Source: JBFWMG01 sp050251715 (GTDB lineage Bacteria; Desulfobacterota; Desulfovibrionia; Desulfovibrionales; Desulfovibrionaceae). Taken from it: DNA of 33,222 bases. Under the pieces are notes generated by a model, which saw only the letters and a program-made list of their open reading frames with translations, did not search any database and had not been told where the DNA came from. The stretch spans positions 1-33,222 of the forward strand of contig JBFWMG010000036.1 in the NCBI GenBank assembly GCA_050251715.1. Reading direction: 5' to 3'. Position numbers and translations under genes: made by a program. Positions 23,825-32,333 of this stretch are shown here, one piece after another (the stretch's first letter is position 1; the number at the start of each line of letters is the position of its first letter).

Positions 23825-25471
23825 CTAGTACCTGGTTTTGCCCAGCACCCGGTACAGTTCTTCCACGGTGGTTATACCCAATTTGGTCTTGTATACCCCC
23901 ACATGGAACATGGTGCGGAATCCCTTGGCCAGCGCGGCTTTTTCAATTGCGCCGATGGATGCGTCCTGTTCGAGCATGTCGCGCAGATCCTTGTCCAGCA
24001 CCAGGATTTCATACACCAGCGTCCGGCCCAGATAGCCGGTCTGGTTGCAGGCGTGGCAGCGGCGGCCCCTGTACAGCAGGTCCACGTCGCCGCCCAGGTA
24101 GTCCACCTCTTCCTGCGTCGGGGTGTAGGATTCCTTGCAGTGCGGACAGATGGTGCGCACGAGGCGTTGGCTCACCACCGCCACCAGGGATTCGGACAGG
24201 GTCAGGTTGTCCAGGCCGAGTCCGCGCAGGCGGGGAATGGAGCCCAGCGCCGTGTTGGAGTGCAGGGTGGACAACACCATATGGCCCGTGGTCGCGGCGG
24301 ACAGCGCGGTTTTCGCGGTCTGTTCGTCGCGCATTTCGCCGATGAGGATGATGTCGGGGTCGTGGCGCAGGAAGTAGCGCATGGCGTTGGAAAAGTCATA
24401 GCCCGCCGCGACGTTCACTTCGGTCTGCCGCGCCAGGGGCACCTTGTATTCAATGGGATTTTCAATGGTCAGCACGTTCTTGCCCAACAGGTCGAGCGAG
24501 ATGAGGCCCGCCACCAGCGTGGTGGATTTACCGGAGCCCGTGGGGCCGGTGAGCAGCACGATGCCGAACGGCTCCTCGAAGGACTTGTTGAGCTTTTCCA
24601 GATCCTCTTCCAAAAAGCCCAGCGCCATGAGGCTAAAACTCGCCTTTTCCTGGGACAGCATGCGCATGACCACGTTTTCGCCATAGGGCGTGACCACGGT
24701 GGACACGCGCACGTCGTAGCGGCGTTGCAGCAGCATGACGGACCAGCGGCCGTCCTGGGGCAGGCGCTGTTCGGAGATGTCCATGCCCGCCGTGAGCTTG
24801 ATGGCCGTGATGGCGCGCATGAGCGGCAGGGGCAGGAAGTGTTCGTTGGACAGCACGCCGTCGATGCGGAATCCCACGCTGATGCCCTGCTCCATGGGGC
24901 GGAGGTGGATGTCCGTGGTCCGCTTTTTCACGGCGAGCAGCAGCAGATACTGGATGAAATTGTCCGGCGCCACGGTCATGGTGCTGTCCGCCGCCAGGGT
25001 GTCTATTTCGCGCTGCAACAGCTTCTCGACGGGATTTTCGAGAAAGAAGAAGTAGTTGTACACGGAAGAGACGATGCGGCTTTCTTCCGCGAGCACGAAC
25101 GTGGGACGCAGCCCGGCGGTACGCAGCGCGGCCTGCTCCAGTTGCGGGCCGGGCAGTTCGCTGGTGGCGATCACCACGCGGTTGTTCTCGATCTTGAGGG
25201 GAAAGATGCGGTGGGTCAGGCAGACGTTGCGGTTGAAGCGGCGCAGCAGCTCATTGTCCGGTTCGACCTTGGTCAGGTCGATATAGGGCAGCTCCAGCTG
25301 CTTGGCCACGGTGGACACCAGGTCGTATTCAGACACCAAGCCCACGCGGGTCAGGACGGAACCGAGTTTTTCCCGGGTGACCTTCTGGACTTGCAGGGCG
25401 TACCGGATGTGTTCGTCACCGATAAATCCCTTTTCCTTGAGCAGGTCTCCCAGTCTAATGGGCGCAGCCAT
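23825..25471 (-). CDS. mshE: Pilus assembly ATPase with MshEN domain
   Basis: A 548-aa GspE/PilB/MshE extension ATPase. Residues 1-65 fit an MshEN domain: IRLGDLLKEKGFIGDEHIRY, then a second half with KLGSVLTRVGLVSEYDL and LELPYIDL. In MshE this domain binds cyclic di-GMP and gates extension. Walker A is GPTGSGKSTT (309-318) and Walker B DPDIILIGEMRD (371-382). The zinc-binding four-cysteine motif has C442, C445, C472 and C475. All catalytic parts look intact. It is the first gene of the tight core block, 416 nt after the MshM-like gene. Control by cyclic di-GMP is inferred from the domain and would tie pilus output to that second messenger. Confidence 0.95.
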   Translation of the reverse strand: MAAPIRLGDLLKEKGFIGDEHIRYALQVQKVTREKLGSVLTRVGLVSEYDLVSTVAKQLELPYIDLTKVEPDNELLRRFNRNVCLTHRIFPLKIENNRVVIATSELPGPQLEQAALRTAGLRPTFVLAEESRIVSSVYNYFFFLENPVEKLLQREIDTLAADSTMTVAPDNFIQYLLLLAVKKRTTDIHLRPMEQGISVGFRIDGVLSNEHFLPLPLMRAITAIKLTAGMDISEQRLPQDGRWSVMLLQRRYDVRVSTVVTPYGENVVMRMLSQEKASFSLMALGFLEEDLEKLNKSFEEPFGIVLLTGPTGSGKSTTLVAGLISLDLLGKNVLTIENPIEYKVPLARQTEVNVAAGYDFSNAMRYFLRHDPDIILIGEMRDEQTAKTALSAATTGHMVLSTLHSNTALGSIPRLRGLGLDNLTLSESLVAVVSQRLVRTICPHCKESYTPTQEEVDYLGGDVDLLYRGRRCHACNQTGYLGRTLVYEILVLDKDLRDMLEQDASIGAIEKAALAKGFRTMFHVGVYKTKLGITTVEELYRVLGKTRY

Positions 25472-25887
25472 TCTCTACCTCACGTACCTTTTCTTTTCGC
25501 CACCCGCGCAGGCGTCCGAAGCGCTTGGCCACAGGGCGGGCGCGTATCGCGCACAGACCATAGTGGAGACGTCCACGGCACGCCCATGCCGCGCCATCGT
25601 GCGTATGCGTTGTTTCATGCTGGCTACTCGTTGAGGTGTAAGCGCCAAACGACGTGTGCGCACGCATTCCCACAGTCTTCCCCCGTGCGCGCTTCCCCCC
25701 TTGGATGCGGCCCGTAACCGTTCGGAATCGTGGCATGCTTGGATGGGCACCGACCTCCCCCCTGCCATGCCGGCATAAAAAAGTTTAGACAATTTTTAAA
25801 GACGTGGCATAACTGCCATATCGTGTCAAGGGCTTTGCAACGAAATACGGGTTTTCCCGTGGCGCCACGCCGCATGGCGCGCCGGTG
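25472..25887. promoter_or_regulatory. 416-nt gap upstream of mshE
   Basis: Just after the MshM-like stop, two stems occur: GCGCCA/TGGCGC (25862-25867 with 25875-25880) and ACGGG-TTTT-CCCGT (25847-25860). On the minus strand comes TTGACA (25829-25824), then the inverted repeat TGGCA/TGCCA (25805-25809, 25814-25818). An AT-rich tract (25780-25800) and the 10-bp palindrome ATGCCGGCAT (25767-25776) follow. This looks like a terminator-promoter-operator region giving the core operon its own transcription start. A -10 box could not be fixed. Confidence 0.45.
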
Positions 25888-27561
25888 TCATCGACTTTGA
25901 TCCAGCGCGTTGAGCCACAGCATGGTGGCGGGGTCGGGCAGGCCGCTTTGCGGCAGGCCGTGATCCTTCTGAAAGCCGTTGAGCGCCCGCCAGGTGCCCG
26001 ATCCGACCGTGCCGTCGATGCTGCGGTCGTACAGCCCCAGGCGTTTGAGGAGCCGTTGCAGCGTCTTGACCTCTTCGCCGCGATAGTCCGGTTCATACCG
26101 GGGCAGCGAGAACGGGGGCTTCCACACGGCGATCCATTGCGGGCCGCTGCCCACATGGCCTTTCCATGCAAAGGACGTGTACAGGCCGGGCAGGGCTGGG
26201 GGCAGGGCGTCCAATTCCACGAGCTGCCACCCCTTGGGCAACCGGGCGGCAAGCTGGGCGGGGTCGAGCGCGGCGATGGCGTCGGCCAGCGCCTGGGCCG
26301 GTTGGGCCGTGCCGCTGGGGGCGAGCAGGGCAACGGCCGCCGCGTCCAGCGCATCGCCGCCAGCGGGCGGCGTGGGTGTCGTATCGGCGGTCGGTCTTTT
26401 GGCCGGGGGCGTTGTCGGCGCTGATGCCTGCGAGGCCGCCATGGTTGCCTGCGAGGCCGCCGTGTTCGTCTCGGGCGCCACGTCTTTCGGGGCGGGCGAG
26501 GGCGAGGCCGGGGGCGTGACGGGTGCGGACAGGGCGGGCTGCGCCGTTTCGGTTTTGGCGGACGCGCCGCCTTGCAGGAGGCTGAGTACCGCGTGCGCCT
26601 GCCGGGCCAGATACGTGGCGTCCAGGTGCGGCGCCACGAGCAGGATGAGGGCGGTGGCCAGGGCCGCGGTGAAGACCAGCGCCACAATGCTTTTGGTCAT
26701 CAGGCTCGAGCGCCGGTTGCGCCGCAGCCTGTCCGCGATCTCCGGCTGGCAGGGGGCGATGTCCTCGATGGAGGCGGACACGGCCTGCTGGCCCACCTGG
26801 TTGAGTCCCATGGAAAACATGGCGTAGATCGTCTTTTCCATGATGAGGTTTATCATGCGCAGGTTGCCCTGCGAGGCGAGGTGGACCAGATCGAGGGCGC
26901 GGCCTTCCAGTTGGAGCAGCGAACCCACGGTATGGAATTTGTAATTCACATAGCCCGCCGTCTCGGCGCGGGTGAGGTGGGGCATTTCCACGAAGATGTT
27001 GATGCGGCTGCGGAACTGGCGCAATTCCTGCTGCCACAGCCGGGCCTTCAGCTCCTGCTGGCCCACGAGCAGTATCTGCACCAGCTTGTCGCCCGCAAGC
27101 TCCAGGTTGGAGAGCATGCGCAGCATTTCCAGGGACTGGAAGTCGAGATTGTGGGCCTCGTCGATGATGATGGCGCTGTTTTTGCCCTGGCGGTGGTTTT
27201 CCAGGAAGAACTGGTGCAGTACCTCGATGGTCTGGGAAAGATTGGCCGAGGGGGGCACGTCCAGGCCGAAGTCGCGGGCTATGGCGTGCAGGATCTCGTC
27301 TTTTTTGAGCGCGGTGTTGAACACCCAGGCCGTGGCCAGGTTTTCCGTTCCCAGGCGGTCCAGCAGTTGGAGCAGCAGCGATGTCTTGCCCAGTCCCACC
27401 TCGCCGATGAGGACGAGGAAACCCTTGCGCGACAGCAGGCCGTAATGCAACTCCTCCAAAATGCGCCGGGTGGCTTCGGTGTGGTAATAATGGTCGCTGC
27501 ACGCGCCTGCGGGAAAGGGGTTGGATTGCAGGCCAAGCGCCTGGTAGACCTCTGAACTCAT
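25888..27561 (-). CDS. ExeA/MshM-like AAA ATPase with peptidoglycan-binding tail
   Basis: A 557-aa protein. Residues 1-270 are an AAA_22-type ATPase: MSSEVYQALGLQSNPFPAGA opening, Walker A GEVGLGKT (53-60), Walker B IIIDEAH (131-137), and a GQQEL sensor region. One transmembrane helix lies at about 290-310. A Pro/Ala/Thr linker runs to about 430. The C-terminus is periplasmic, with a PG_binding_1-type domain at about 490-555 (EVKTLQRLLKRLGLYDRSID, then GTWRALNGFQKDHGLP). ExeA of Aeromonas has this architecture and opens the peptidoglycan for secretin assembly; that role is inferred here. GGAGGGAG precedes the ATG at 27561, so an in-frame extension to 27876 is rejected. It is divergent from the minor-pilin operon across 58 nt. 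Confidence 0.92.
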   Translation of the reverse strand: MSSEVYQALGLQSNPFPAGACSDHYYHTEATRRILEELHYGLLSRKGFLVLIGEVGLGKTSLLLQLLDRLGTENLATAWVFNTALKKDEILHAIARDFGLDVPPSANLSQTIEVLHQFFLENHRQGKNSAIIIDEAHNLDFQSLEMLRMLSNLELAGDKLVQILLVGQQELKARLWQQELRQFRSRINIFVEMPHLTRAETAGYVNYKFHTVGSLLQLEGRALDLVHLASQGNLRMINLIMEKTIYAMFSMGLNQVGQQAVSASIEDIAPCQPEIADRLRRNRRSSLMTKSIVALVFTAALATALILLVAPHLDATYLARQAHAVLSLLQGGASAKTETAQPALSAPVTPPASPSPAPKDVAPETNTAASQATMAASQASAPTTPPAKRPTADTTPTPPAGGDALDAAAVALLAPSGTAQPAQALADAIAALDPAQLAARLPKGWQLVELDALPPALPGLYTSFAWKGHVGSGPQWIAVWKPPFSLPRYEPDYRGEEVKTLQRLLKRLGLYDRSIDGTVGSGTWRALNGFQKDHGLPQSGLPDPATMLWLNALDQSR

Positions 27562-27619
27562 GGACAACTCCCTCCCATAAAGATGGACACTTGTCGCATG
27601 GAAATGGTACAAGGCGCAA
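27562..27619. promoter_or_regulatory. Short divergent spacer, MshM-like gene and minor pilins
   Basis: Only 58 nt separate the two divergent starts. Both promoters must lie inside this spacer or inside the opposite coding sequence, which would allow coordinated control of the assembly operon and the minor-pilin operon. No clear promoter boxes are seen. Confidence 0.4.
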
Positions 27620-28366
27620 GTGGAACAGATGATACGCGCCAACAAATCATACGCCAGGTGGGCGGTATTGCAACACCGGCGGACAGGCGTGTCCCGCCCC
27701 CAGGGCAGCCGTGCGTCCGGCCAAGGCGGGTTCACGCTCATCGAGATGGCCATTGTGCTCATCATCATCGGTCTTTTGGTGGGCGTGGGCGTGAGCACCT
27801 GGATGGGCATGCTCAGCGTGCGCAAGTACGCCACCACGGTGTCCGTGCTGCAACAGGCCAAGATGTGCCTGCTCAAGCGATCCTTTGTGAGCGAGCAATA
27901 CCCCTCCTACACCACGGGCCTGATCTGTGGCTCGAACGACAACGACAACAACGACGTGGATGCCTGCCTGTGCGGCGGCGCCCTGCACGACGCCTGGGGG
28001 CGGCGCATCTATTTTCTGGATGGCAGAGACTCGTCCAACAATGTGTTGGCCGGAGGGAACGTGGTCGCTGACGACGCCCGTGGCCAGACCCGCACCGAGC
28101 CTGGCGCCTCCTCGCAGGTGACGGACCACCAGGGAGCCACCCGCTCCGATGTGGCCTTTGTGCTGCTCAGCTTTGGCGAGGACGGCACGCCGGACGGCCC
28201 GGACGCCAACACCCATTACAAGGCGCTCTTCGAAGCCGACCTGAACGTCCAGGTGCGCCCCATGCCCACCCCGGCTCCCGACTTTTCCTATGAGACGGAC
28301 AGCACCAAGAAAGACGTGGAACTGGTGGTCACGTCCTATGAGCTGCTTTCCCAGATCAGGCGGTGA
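27620..28366 (+). CDS. Minor prepilin 1
   Basis: A 248-aa prepilin. The leader of ~37 residues ends ...SRASGQGG before FTLIEMAIVLIIIGLLVGVG, with Glu(+5) kept. The body has several Cys (LICGSN, DACLCGGAL) likely to form disulfides, then the locus-specific block SDVAFVLLSFGEDG and a C-terminal VELVVTSYELLSQI. The start GTG 27620 has AAGG 5 nt upstream; ATG 27629 is the alternative. Its TGA overlaps a GTGA at 28363. It is the first gene of the minor-pilin operon, and its body is paralogous to the next three prepilins. Confidence 0.87.
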   Translation: MEQMIRANKSYARWAVLQHRRTGVSRPQGSRASGQGGFTLIEMAIVLIIIGLLVGVGVSTWMGMLSVRKYATTVSVLQQAKMCLLKRSFVSEQYPSYTTGLICGSNDNDNNDVDACLCGGALHDAWGRRIYFLDGRDSSNNVLAGGNVVADDARGQTRTEPGASSQVTDHQGATRSDVAFVLLSFGEDGTPDGPDANTHYKALFEADLNVQVRPMPTPAPDFSYETDSTKKDVELVVTSYELLSQIRR

Positions 28367-28452
28367 ACACGGGCCGCGGCGTCGTTGCCAACGCCATCCG
28401 CGGGGGGTATAATACCACATGCATCCGGGGGGCCGCCCCATTTGGAGAAGCC

Positions 28453-29691
28453 ATGCGGCGCAGTGACAGGACAGGTTTTTCCCTCGTGGAAATAGCGATG
28501 GTGCTGATTATTCTCGGCCTCATCGTCACGGTGGTTATGCCGCCGTTGGTGGAGAGCATCAAACGCGAGAAACGGTCCGCCGCCAAAAGCTCCCTGAACG
28601 CCCTGCGTGACGCGGTCATCGGCTACGCGCTGCAGAACAATGTCCTGCCCTCGGTCGCGACGTTGGGGGGCATCGCCCTGTTGCGCGACCAGTGGCAGCA
28701 CACTGTGTTGTACAACCCTGACAGCTACCTGGTTAACAACGATATCTGCGCGGCCACGGGCGCGGACCTGACGGACATGGACAATGTGGTCACGCCCAGC
28801 GGCACGGTGTCCGATGTGGCCTTCATCCTGGCCTCCAACGGCCACGACGGCAACCGGGACATCACCGTCACCCCCGCCTACGACATCACCTCGCCCGGCG
28901 ACGACCTGGTGCTCTATCTGACGCTCAACCAACTCAAGGGCGCCATGCAGTGCGGCGGCGATAGCGCCTCGTCCTCCACGGGCAGCACCACCAGCACGGA
29001 CACCGTCCTGCCCACCGGGTCGGTGGCGGCCTTCGAGTTCGAGACCACGGACAGCGGCACGGTGACCGACGCGACCAATGACCTGACCGGCACCCTTTCC
29101 GGCGACGTGACCACCACCTACGGCAAGACCGGCAACGGCCTGTCCTTTGACGGCAGCAACGACTATGTGAAGATCGCCGCCGACCCTTCCCTGAACCTGA
29201 CCACCAACGGCACGCTCATGGCCTGGGTCTACCTGACCGGATTCCATGAATGGATGGGCATCATCCACAAGGGCGACTCCACCTCCGGCACCTATTTCAA
29301 CGACGAGGCGTATTCCCTGCAATTCTACAGCGACCGCCGCATCCTGTTGCTGGCGCGGATCAACAACACCTCCAACAACGAGTATATCTACACCAACACC
29401 CCCAATACCTATGTGCCCCTGAACCAGTGGACGCACGTGGCGGGCGTGTGGGATCCCGACGGCATGCGCATCTACTTCAACGGCGTGCAGGTGCGTGAAG
29501 ACACCACCAAGACGCCTGTCTGCCGCATTACGGACGGCGATGTGCAGATCGGCTCGCAGGGCGACAGCACGAGCGGGTGGGGCACCTTGAGTTTCGAGGG
29601 CGTGATCGACGGCGTGGGCATATACCCCCGCACCGTGTCTCAGGCGGAAATACAGGCCTATTACGATGCGACCAAGGACGCGGGCCTGTAG
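28453..29691 (+). CDS. Minor prepilin 2 with LamG domain
   Basis: A 412-aa prepilin-adhesin. The 8-residue leader MRRSDRTG precedes FSLVEIAMVLIILGLIVTVV. The pilin body (to about 165) has SGTVSDVAFILASNGHDG and DDLVLYLTLNQLKG. After a Ser/Thr linker, residues about 190-405 form a concanavalin-like LamG fold: VAAFEFETTDSGTVTDA, LSFDGSNDYVKIAADPSLNL, QWTHVAGVWDPDGMRIYFNG and GVIDGVGIYPRTVSQAEI. LamG domains bind glycans or proteins. GGAGAAG before ATG 28453 fixes the start; an in-frame GTG at 28363 overlapping the previous stop is the alternative. It is likely displayed at the pilus tip. Confidence 0.9.
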   Translation: MRRSDRTGFSLVEIAMVLIILGLIVTVVMPPLVESIKREKRSAAKSSLNALRDAVIGYALQNNVLPSVATLGGIALLRDQWQHTVLYNPDSYLVNNDICAATGADLTDMDNVVTPSGTVSDVAFILASNGHDGNRDITVTPAYDITSPGDDLVLYLTLNQLKGAMQCGGDSASSSTGSTTSTDTVLPTGSVAAFEFETTDSGTVTDATNDLTGTLSGDVTTTYGKTGNGLSFDGSNDYVKIAADPSLNLTTNGTLMAWVYLTGFHEWMGIIHKGDSTSGTYFNDEAYSLQFYSDRRILLLARINNTSNNEYIYTNTPNTYVPLNQWTHVAGVWDPDGMRIYFNGVQVREDTTKTPVCRITDGDVQIGSQGDSTSGWGTLSFEGVIDGVGIYPRTVSQAEIQAYYDATKDAGL

Positions 29692-29716
29692 GGCCGCATG
29701 GCGCGACAGGGATGAT

Positions 29717-30166
29717 ATGATGCGACGCACGGCATGGATACCCGCCGCGGTGGCGGCTCTTGTGATGATGGCGGCATGGGCGCTCCCGGCCCGGTCCATG
29801 GTGATCGCCGACATCCCGGTGGGCACCTGGATCATCCGTTCCTACAAGATGTCCGGCGCTTCCGCCTGGGGCAACCAATATGCCGAGCTGTTCCTGAACC
29901 GCACGGTGCGCATCGAGGAACACGCCATCACCTTTGGGGCGAGTACGTGCGGGGTCAATTTCGAGTCGCAAGAGCACAACACGGCCACCTATTTCCATGC
30001 CCATCACCACACAGGCCCCTTGTCTCTCGGCATTGCCGCGTCCACGTTCACCCTGGTCAAATCCAACTGCTCCATCACGGGGTTTGACCGGCTGCTGTTC
30101 TTTGGGGGCGATACCCTGGTCATGAGCGTGGACACCGTGTTCTTCTTCATGGAGCGCGTCCAGTGA
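29717..30166 (+). CDS. Exported beta-rich protein between minor pilins
   Basis: A 149-aa protein with a signal peptide (MMRRTAWIPAAVAALVMMAA, cleavage near LPARS). The mature part begins MVIADIPVGTWIIRSYKMSG and alternates short hydrophobic strands, consistent with a small beta-barrel. Two Cys are visible (STCGVNF, KSNCSIT) and there is a His run, YFHAHHHT. No family recognised. It lacks a prepilin leader although prepilins lie on both sides, and its TGA overlaps the next GTG start (30163). A periplasmic chaperone or pilus-associated factor for the lectin pilins is a guess from position. Confidence 0.75.
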   Translation: MMRRTAWIPAAVAALVMMAAWALPARSMVIADIPVGTWIIRSYKMSGASAWGNQYAELFLNRTVRIEEHAITFGASTCGVNFESQEHNTATYFHAHHHTGPLSLGIAASTFTLVKSNCSITGFDRLLFFGGDTLVMSVDTVFFFMERVQ

Positions 30167-31731
30167 GCGGGCGTGCGCGCCATGCCGTTTGCGACGGCGC
30201 CTCCCGCGCCGCCGCCGGTTTCACGCTTGTCGAAATCGCGTTTGTGGTCGTCATTGTGGGCATGATCCTCGCCGCGGTCATGCCCCGCGTCATCAAGAGC
30301 ATCCAAAAGGACTTTCTCAAGACCGAAAAGACCCAGCTGCGCGCGGCGCGCGACGAGATCGTGGGCTATGTGGTGGGCAACGACTGCAAGCTGCCCACGG
30401 CTATCTCGGGGCATACCGTGGGCAGTTGGAGCGAGACGTTCGGCTATGATTATCCTCCTGCCCTGTCGGGCGTGGACCTGACCACCGTCACCTCCACCGG
30501 GGTCGATGTCTCCATTGGGGGGCGGACCGTGTCCGATGTCGCGTTCCTGGTGTACAGTCCGGGCAGGAACAAGGTCGTTGATCTCTCCTCCTCCACCAGC
30601 AACGGCACGACAACCTACACCGTGCAAGGGTATGACGAGCAAAGCGCCAGTTCCACGGGCAATTTTGATGACATCGTGGACTACGTGACCTTGAGTTATC
30701 TGAAAAACCTGTGCTCCGGCGATACCAGTTCCGGAGCGAGCACGCACATCACCTTTTCCGATTCGACCATGTCCGATGATTTCGCCTCCCCGGTGCAGTA
30801 CAATTCCCAGGGACAGGCCGTGGATTCCGTGAGCGTGAACAATGACGGCACCATCACCCTGGGCGGGGGGTTGTACAACTCCTATGGCTGTGTGTGGTAT
30901 ACCGGTTCCAACAGCCTGTGCACCACCGGCAACTGCACATTTGGCACCGGATTCCGCGCCTTTTTCCAGTTCGAGTTCAACAGCACGGGCACGGACAAGG
31001 GCGACGGGTTCACCTTTGCGGCCATCAGCTCGGAGAGCAACAAGGCCAACGCCTGCGGCGGCCGGTCCGACGGCATCAGTTCCGGCGAGTTGCTGGGCTA
31101 TGCCGGGCCGGGCACCACGGGCAAGGGCATCCAGGCACCCAAGATCGCCATCGAGTTCGACACCTGGTATAACGGCTGGGGCTTGGTGTGCACTCCCAGC
31201 GGCAATCGGAACGACCCTTCGGCCTTCTATACCGACACCATGGCCTTCGTGTATTGGGGCGACGACGAAGAAGACCACTGCAGCCCGTCTTCCAATACAT
31301 GGGACGACAACCGCCATGGCGATGGCCTGTCGTACACGCCGCTGGCCCCCTACAACTGGCGTCTGGACTCCAACTCTTCCGACGCCGTGTTCTATGGCAC
31401 GCTGGCTGGCCAGACCTTTGCCCCGGCGGACAGCGGCGGCAGGTACATCGTGCGCATGGAGGTGTCGCGCAACGAGACGGCCACCACCTCCACAGGCCGT
31501 TACCGGTACATCCTCAAGGCGTGGGTCAAGCGCGACCAGACCGCGTTTTCCAATTTCTACGACACGGAAAGGGATTATACGGCGGAAGCGCCCACCATCA
31601 TGGACACCATTGAGCTGACGGAAAGCTACCACGACCTGTTCGACAACATTCTCATCGGCTGGACCGAGGGCACCGGCGGCGCGCAGCAGCAGTTGACCCT
31701 GCTCAAGTTCGACCTCGCCTTCAGGGAGTAG
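30163..31731 (+). CDS. Minor prepilin 3 with L-type-lectin-like domain
   Basis: A 522-aa prepilin-adhesin. The 19-residue leader ends ...SRAAAG before FTLVEIAFVVVIVGMILAAV. The pilin body (to about 185) holds RTVSDVAFLVYSPGRNK and DDIVDYVTLSYLKNL. Residues about 195-520 resemble an L-type (legume-lectin-like) domain: GDGFTFAAIS near 280 and GIQAPKIAIEFDTWYN with the E331-x-D333 metal-site pattern near 325. Four or more Cys are present. GTG 30163 overlaps the upstream stop as GTGA and has GGAG 8 nt before it. It is the largest minor pilin and, with the LamG pilin, the best candidate for a carbohydrate-binding tip. The lectin call is by pattern and needs a profile search. Confidence 0.87.
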   Translation: MSGRARHAVCDGASRAAAGFTLVEIAFVVVIVGMILAAVMPRVIKSIQKDFLKTEKTQLRAARDEIVGYVVGNDCKLPTAISGHTVGSWSETFGYDYPPALSGVDLTTVTSTGVDVSIGGRTVSDVAFLVYSPGRNKVVDLSSSTSNGTTTYTVQGYDEQSASSTGNFDDIVDYVTLSYLKNLCSGDTSSGASTHITFSDSTMSDDFASPVQYNSQGQAVDSVSVNNDGTITLGGGLYNSYGCVWYTGSNSLCTTGNCTFGTGFRAFFQFEFNSTGTDKGDGFTFAAISSESNKANACGGRSDGISSGELLGYAGPGTTGKGIQAPKIAIEFDTWYNGWGLVCTPSGNRNDPSAFYTDTMAFVYWGDDEEDHCSPSSNTWDDNRHGDGLSYTPLAPYNWRLDSNSSDAVFYGTLAGQTFAPADSGGRYIVRMEVSRNETATTSTGRYRYILKAWVKRDQTAFSNFYDTERDYTAEAPTIMDTIELTESYHDLFDNILIGWTEGTGGAQQQLTLLKFDLAFRE

Positions 31732-31735
31732 GTGC

Positions 31736-32332
31736 GTGCGCGCGCGGGGGGCCATCGGCGCGGGCGGCGTCCTGCCCAATACCCCAGGCAGGGGCGTGCG
31801 TGCGCGGGGGGGCGGCTTCACCCTTGTCGAGATGGCCATCGTGTGCGTCATCATGGCCGTGCTGGCGGGCATTCTCGTGCCCATGGTGTTCAATCTCCTG
31901 GACCGGGACAAATTGGCCGGAGCCAAACTGGAAGTCCAGGCGGCCAAGGACCACCTCATCGGCTATTTCGTTTCCCCTCCGGCCCAGGACAAGGGCGCGC
32001 CCAACGCGGACCAGGTGTTCCTGCCCGCAGCCGCGCACATTGCCGGTCAACTCGACGCCTGGAACCGTCCCCTTATCTATGTTTCCGCCGCGGAGCTGGC
32101 CAAGAGCAATCTGACCCGGTCCGCCTTTTGCCGTTTGCGCGTCACAAGCCTGTCCGTGCGGACGCGGGACGGCGTCATCGCCAACGTGGCCTTTGTGGTG
32201 GGAAGCCACGGCAAGCGGCAGGATGCGGATGTGGATTTTGCCGCCGTGCCCGTGGATGTGTCCGGCGACACGGACGACATCGTGGAGTGGGTCACCCTGG
32301 CCGAGCTGACCCGCCTGGCGTGCTCGCGCTAG
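31736..32332 (+). CDS. Minor prepilin 4
   Basis: A 198-aa prepilin. The leader of ~27 basic/Gly residues ends ...GVRARGGG before FTLVEMAIVCVIMAVLAGIL. The body has the block IANVAFVVGSHGKRQDADVD and DDIVEWVTLAELTRL, homologous to the other three minor pilins, but no added domain. GTG 31736 is 4 nt after the previous stop, with AGGGAG overlapping that stop. It is the last gene of the minor-pilin operon. The pilin bodies of all four genes look like products of tandem duplication, and this one may be the bare ancestral form. Confidence 0.87.
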   Translation: MRARGAIGAGGVLPNTPGRGVRARGGGFTLVEMAIVCVIMAVLAGILVPMVFNLLDRDKLAGAKLEVQAAKDHLIGYFVSPPAQDKGAPNADQVFLPAAAHIAGQLDAWNRPLIYVSAAELAKSNLTRSAFCRLRVTSLSVRTRDGVIANVAFVVGSHGKRQDADVDFAAVPVDVSGDTDDIVEWVTLAELTRLACSR

Positions 32333-32333
32333 C

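Noticed and set aside
27562..27876. N-terminal extension of the MshM-like ATPase
   Set aside because: It would overlap the divergent prepilin; the conserved opening and strong ribosome site place the start at 27561.
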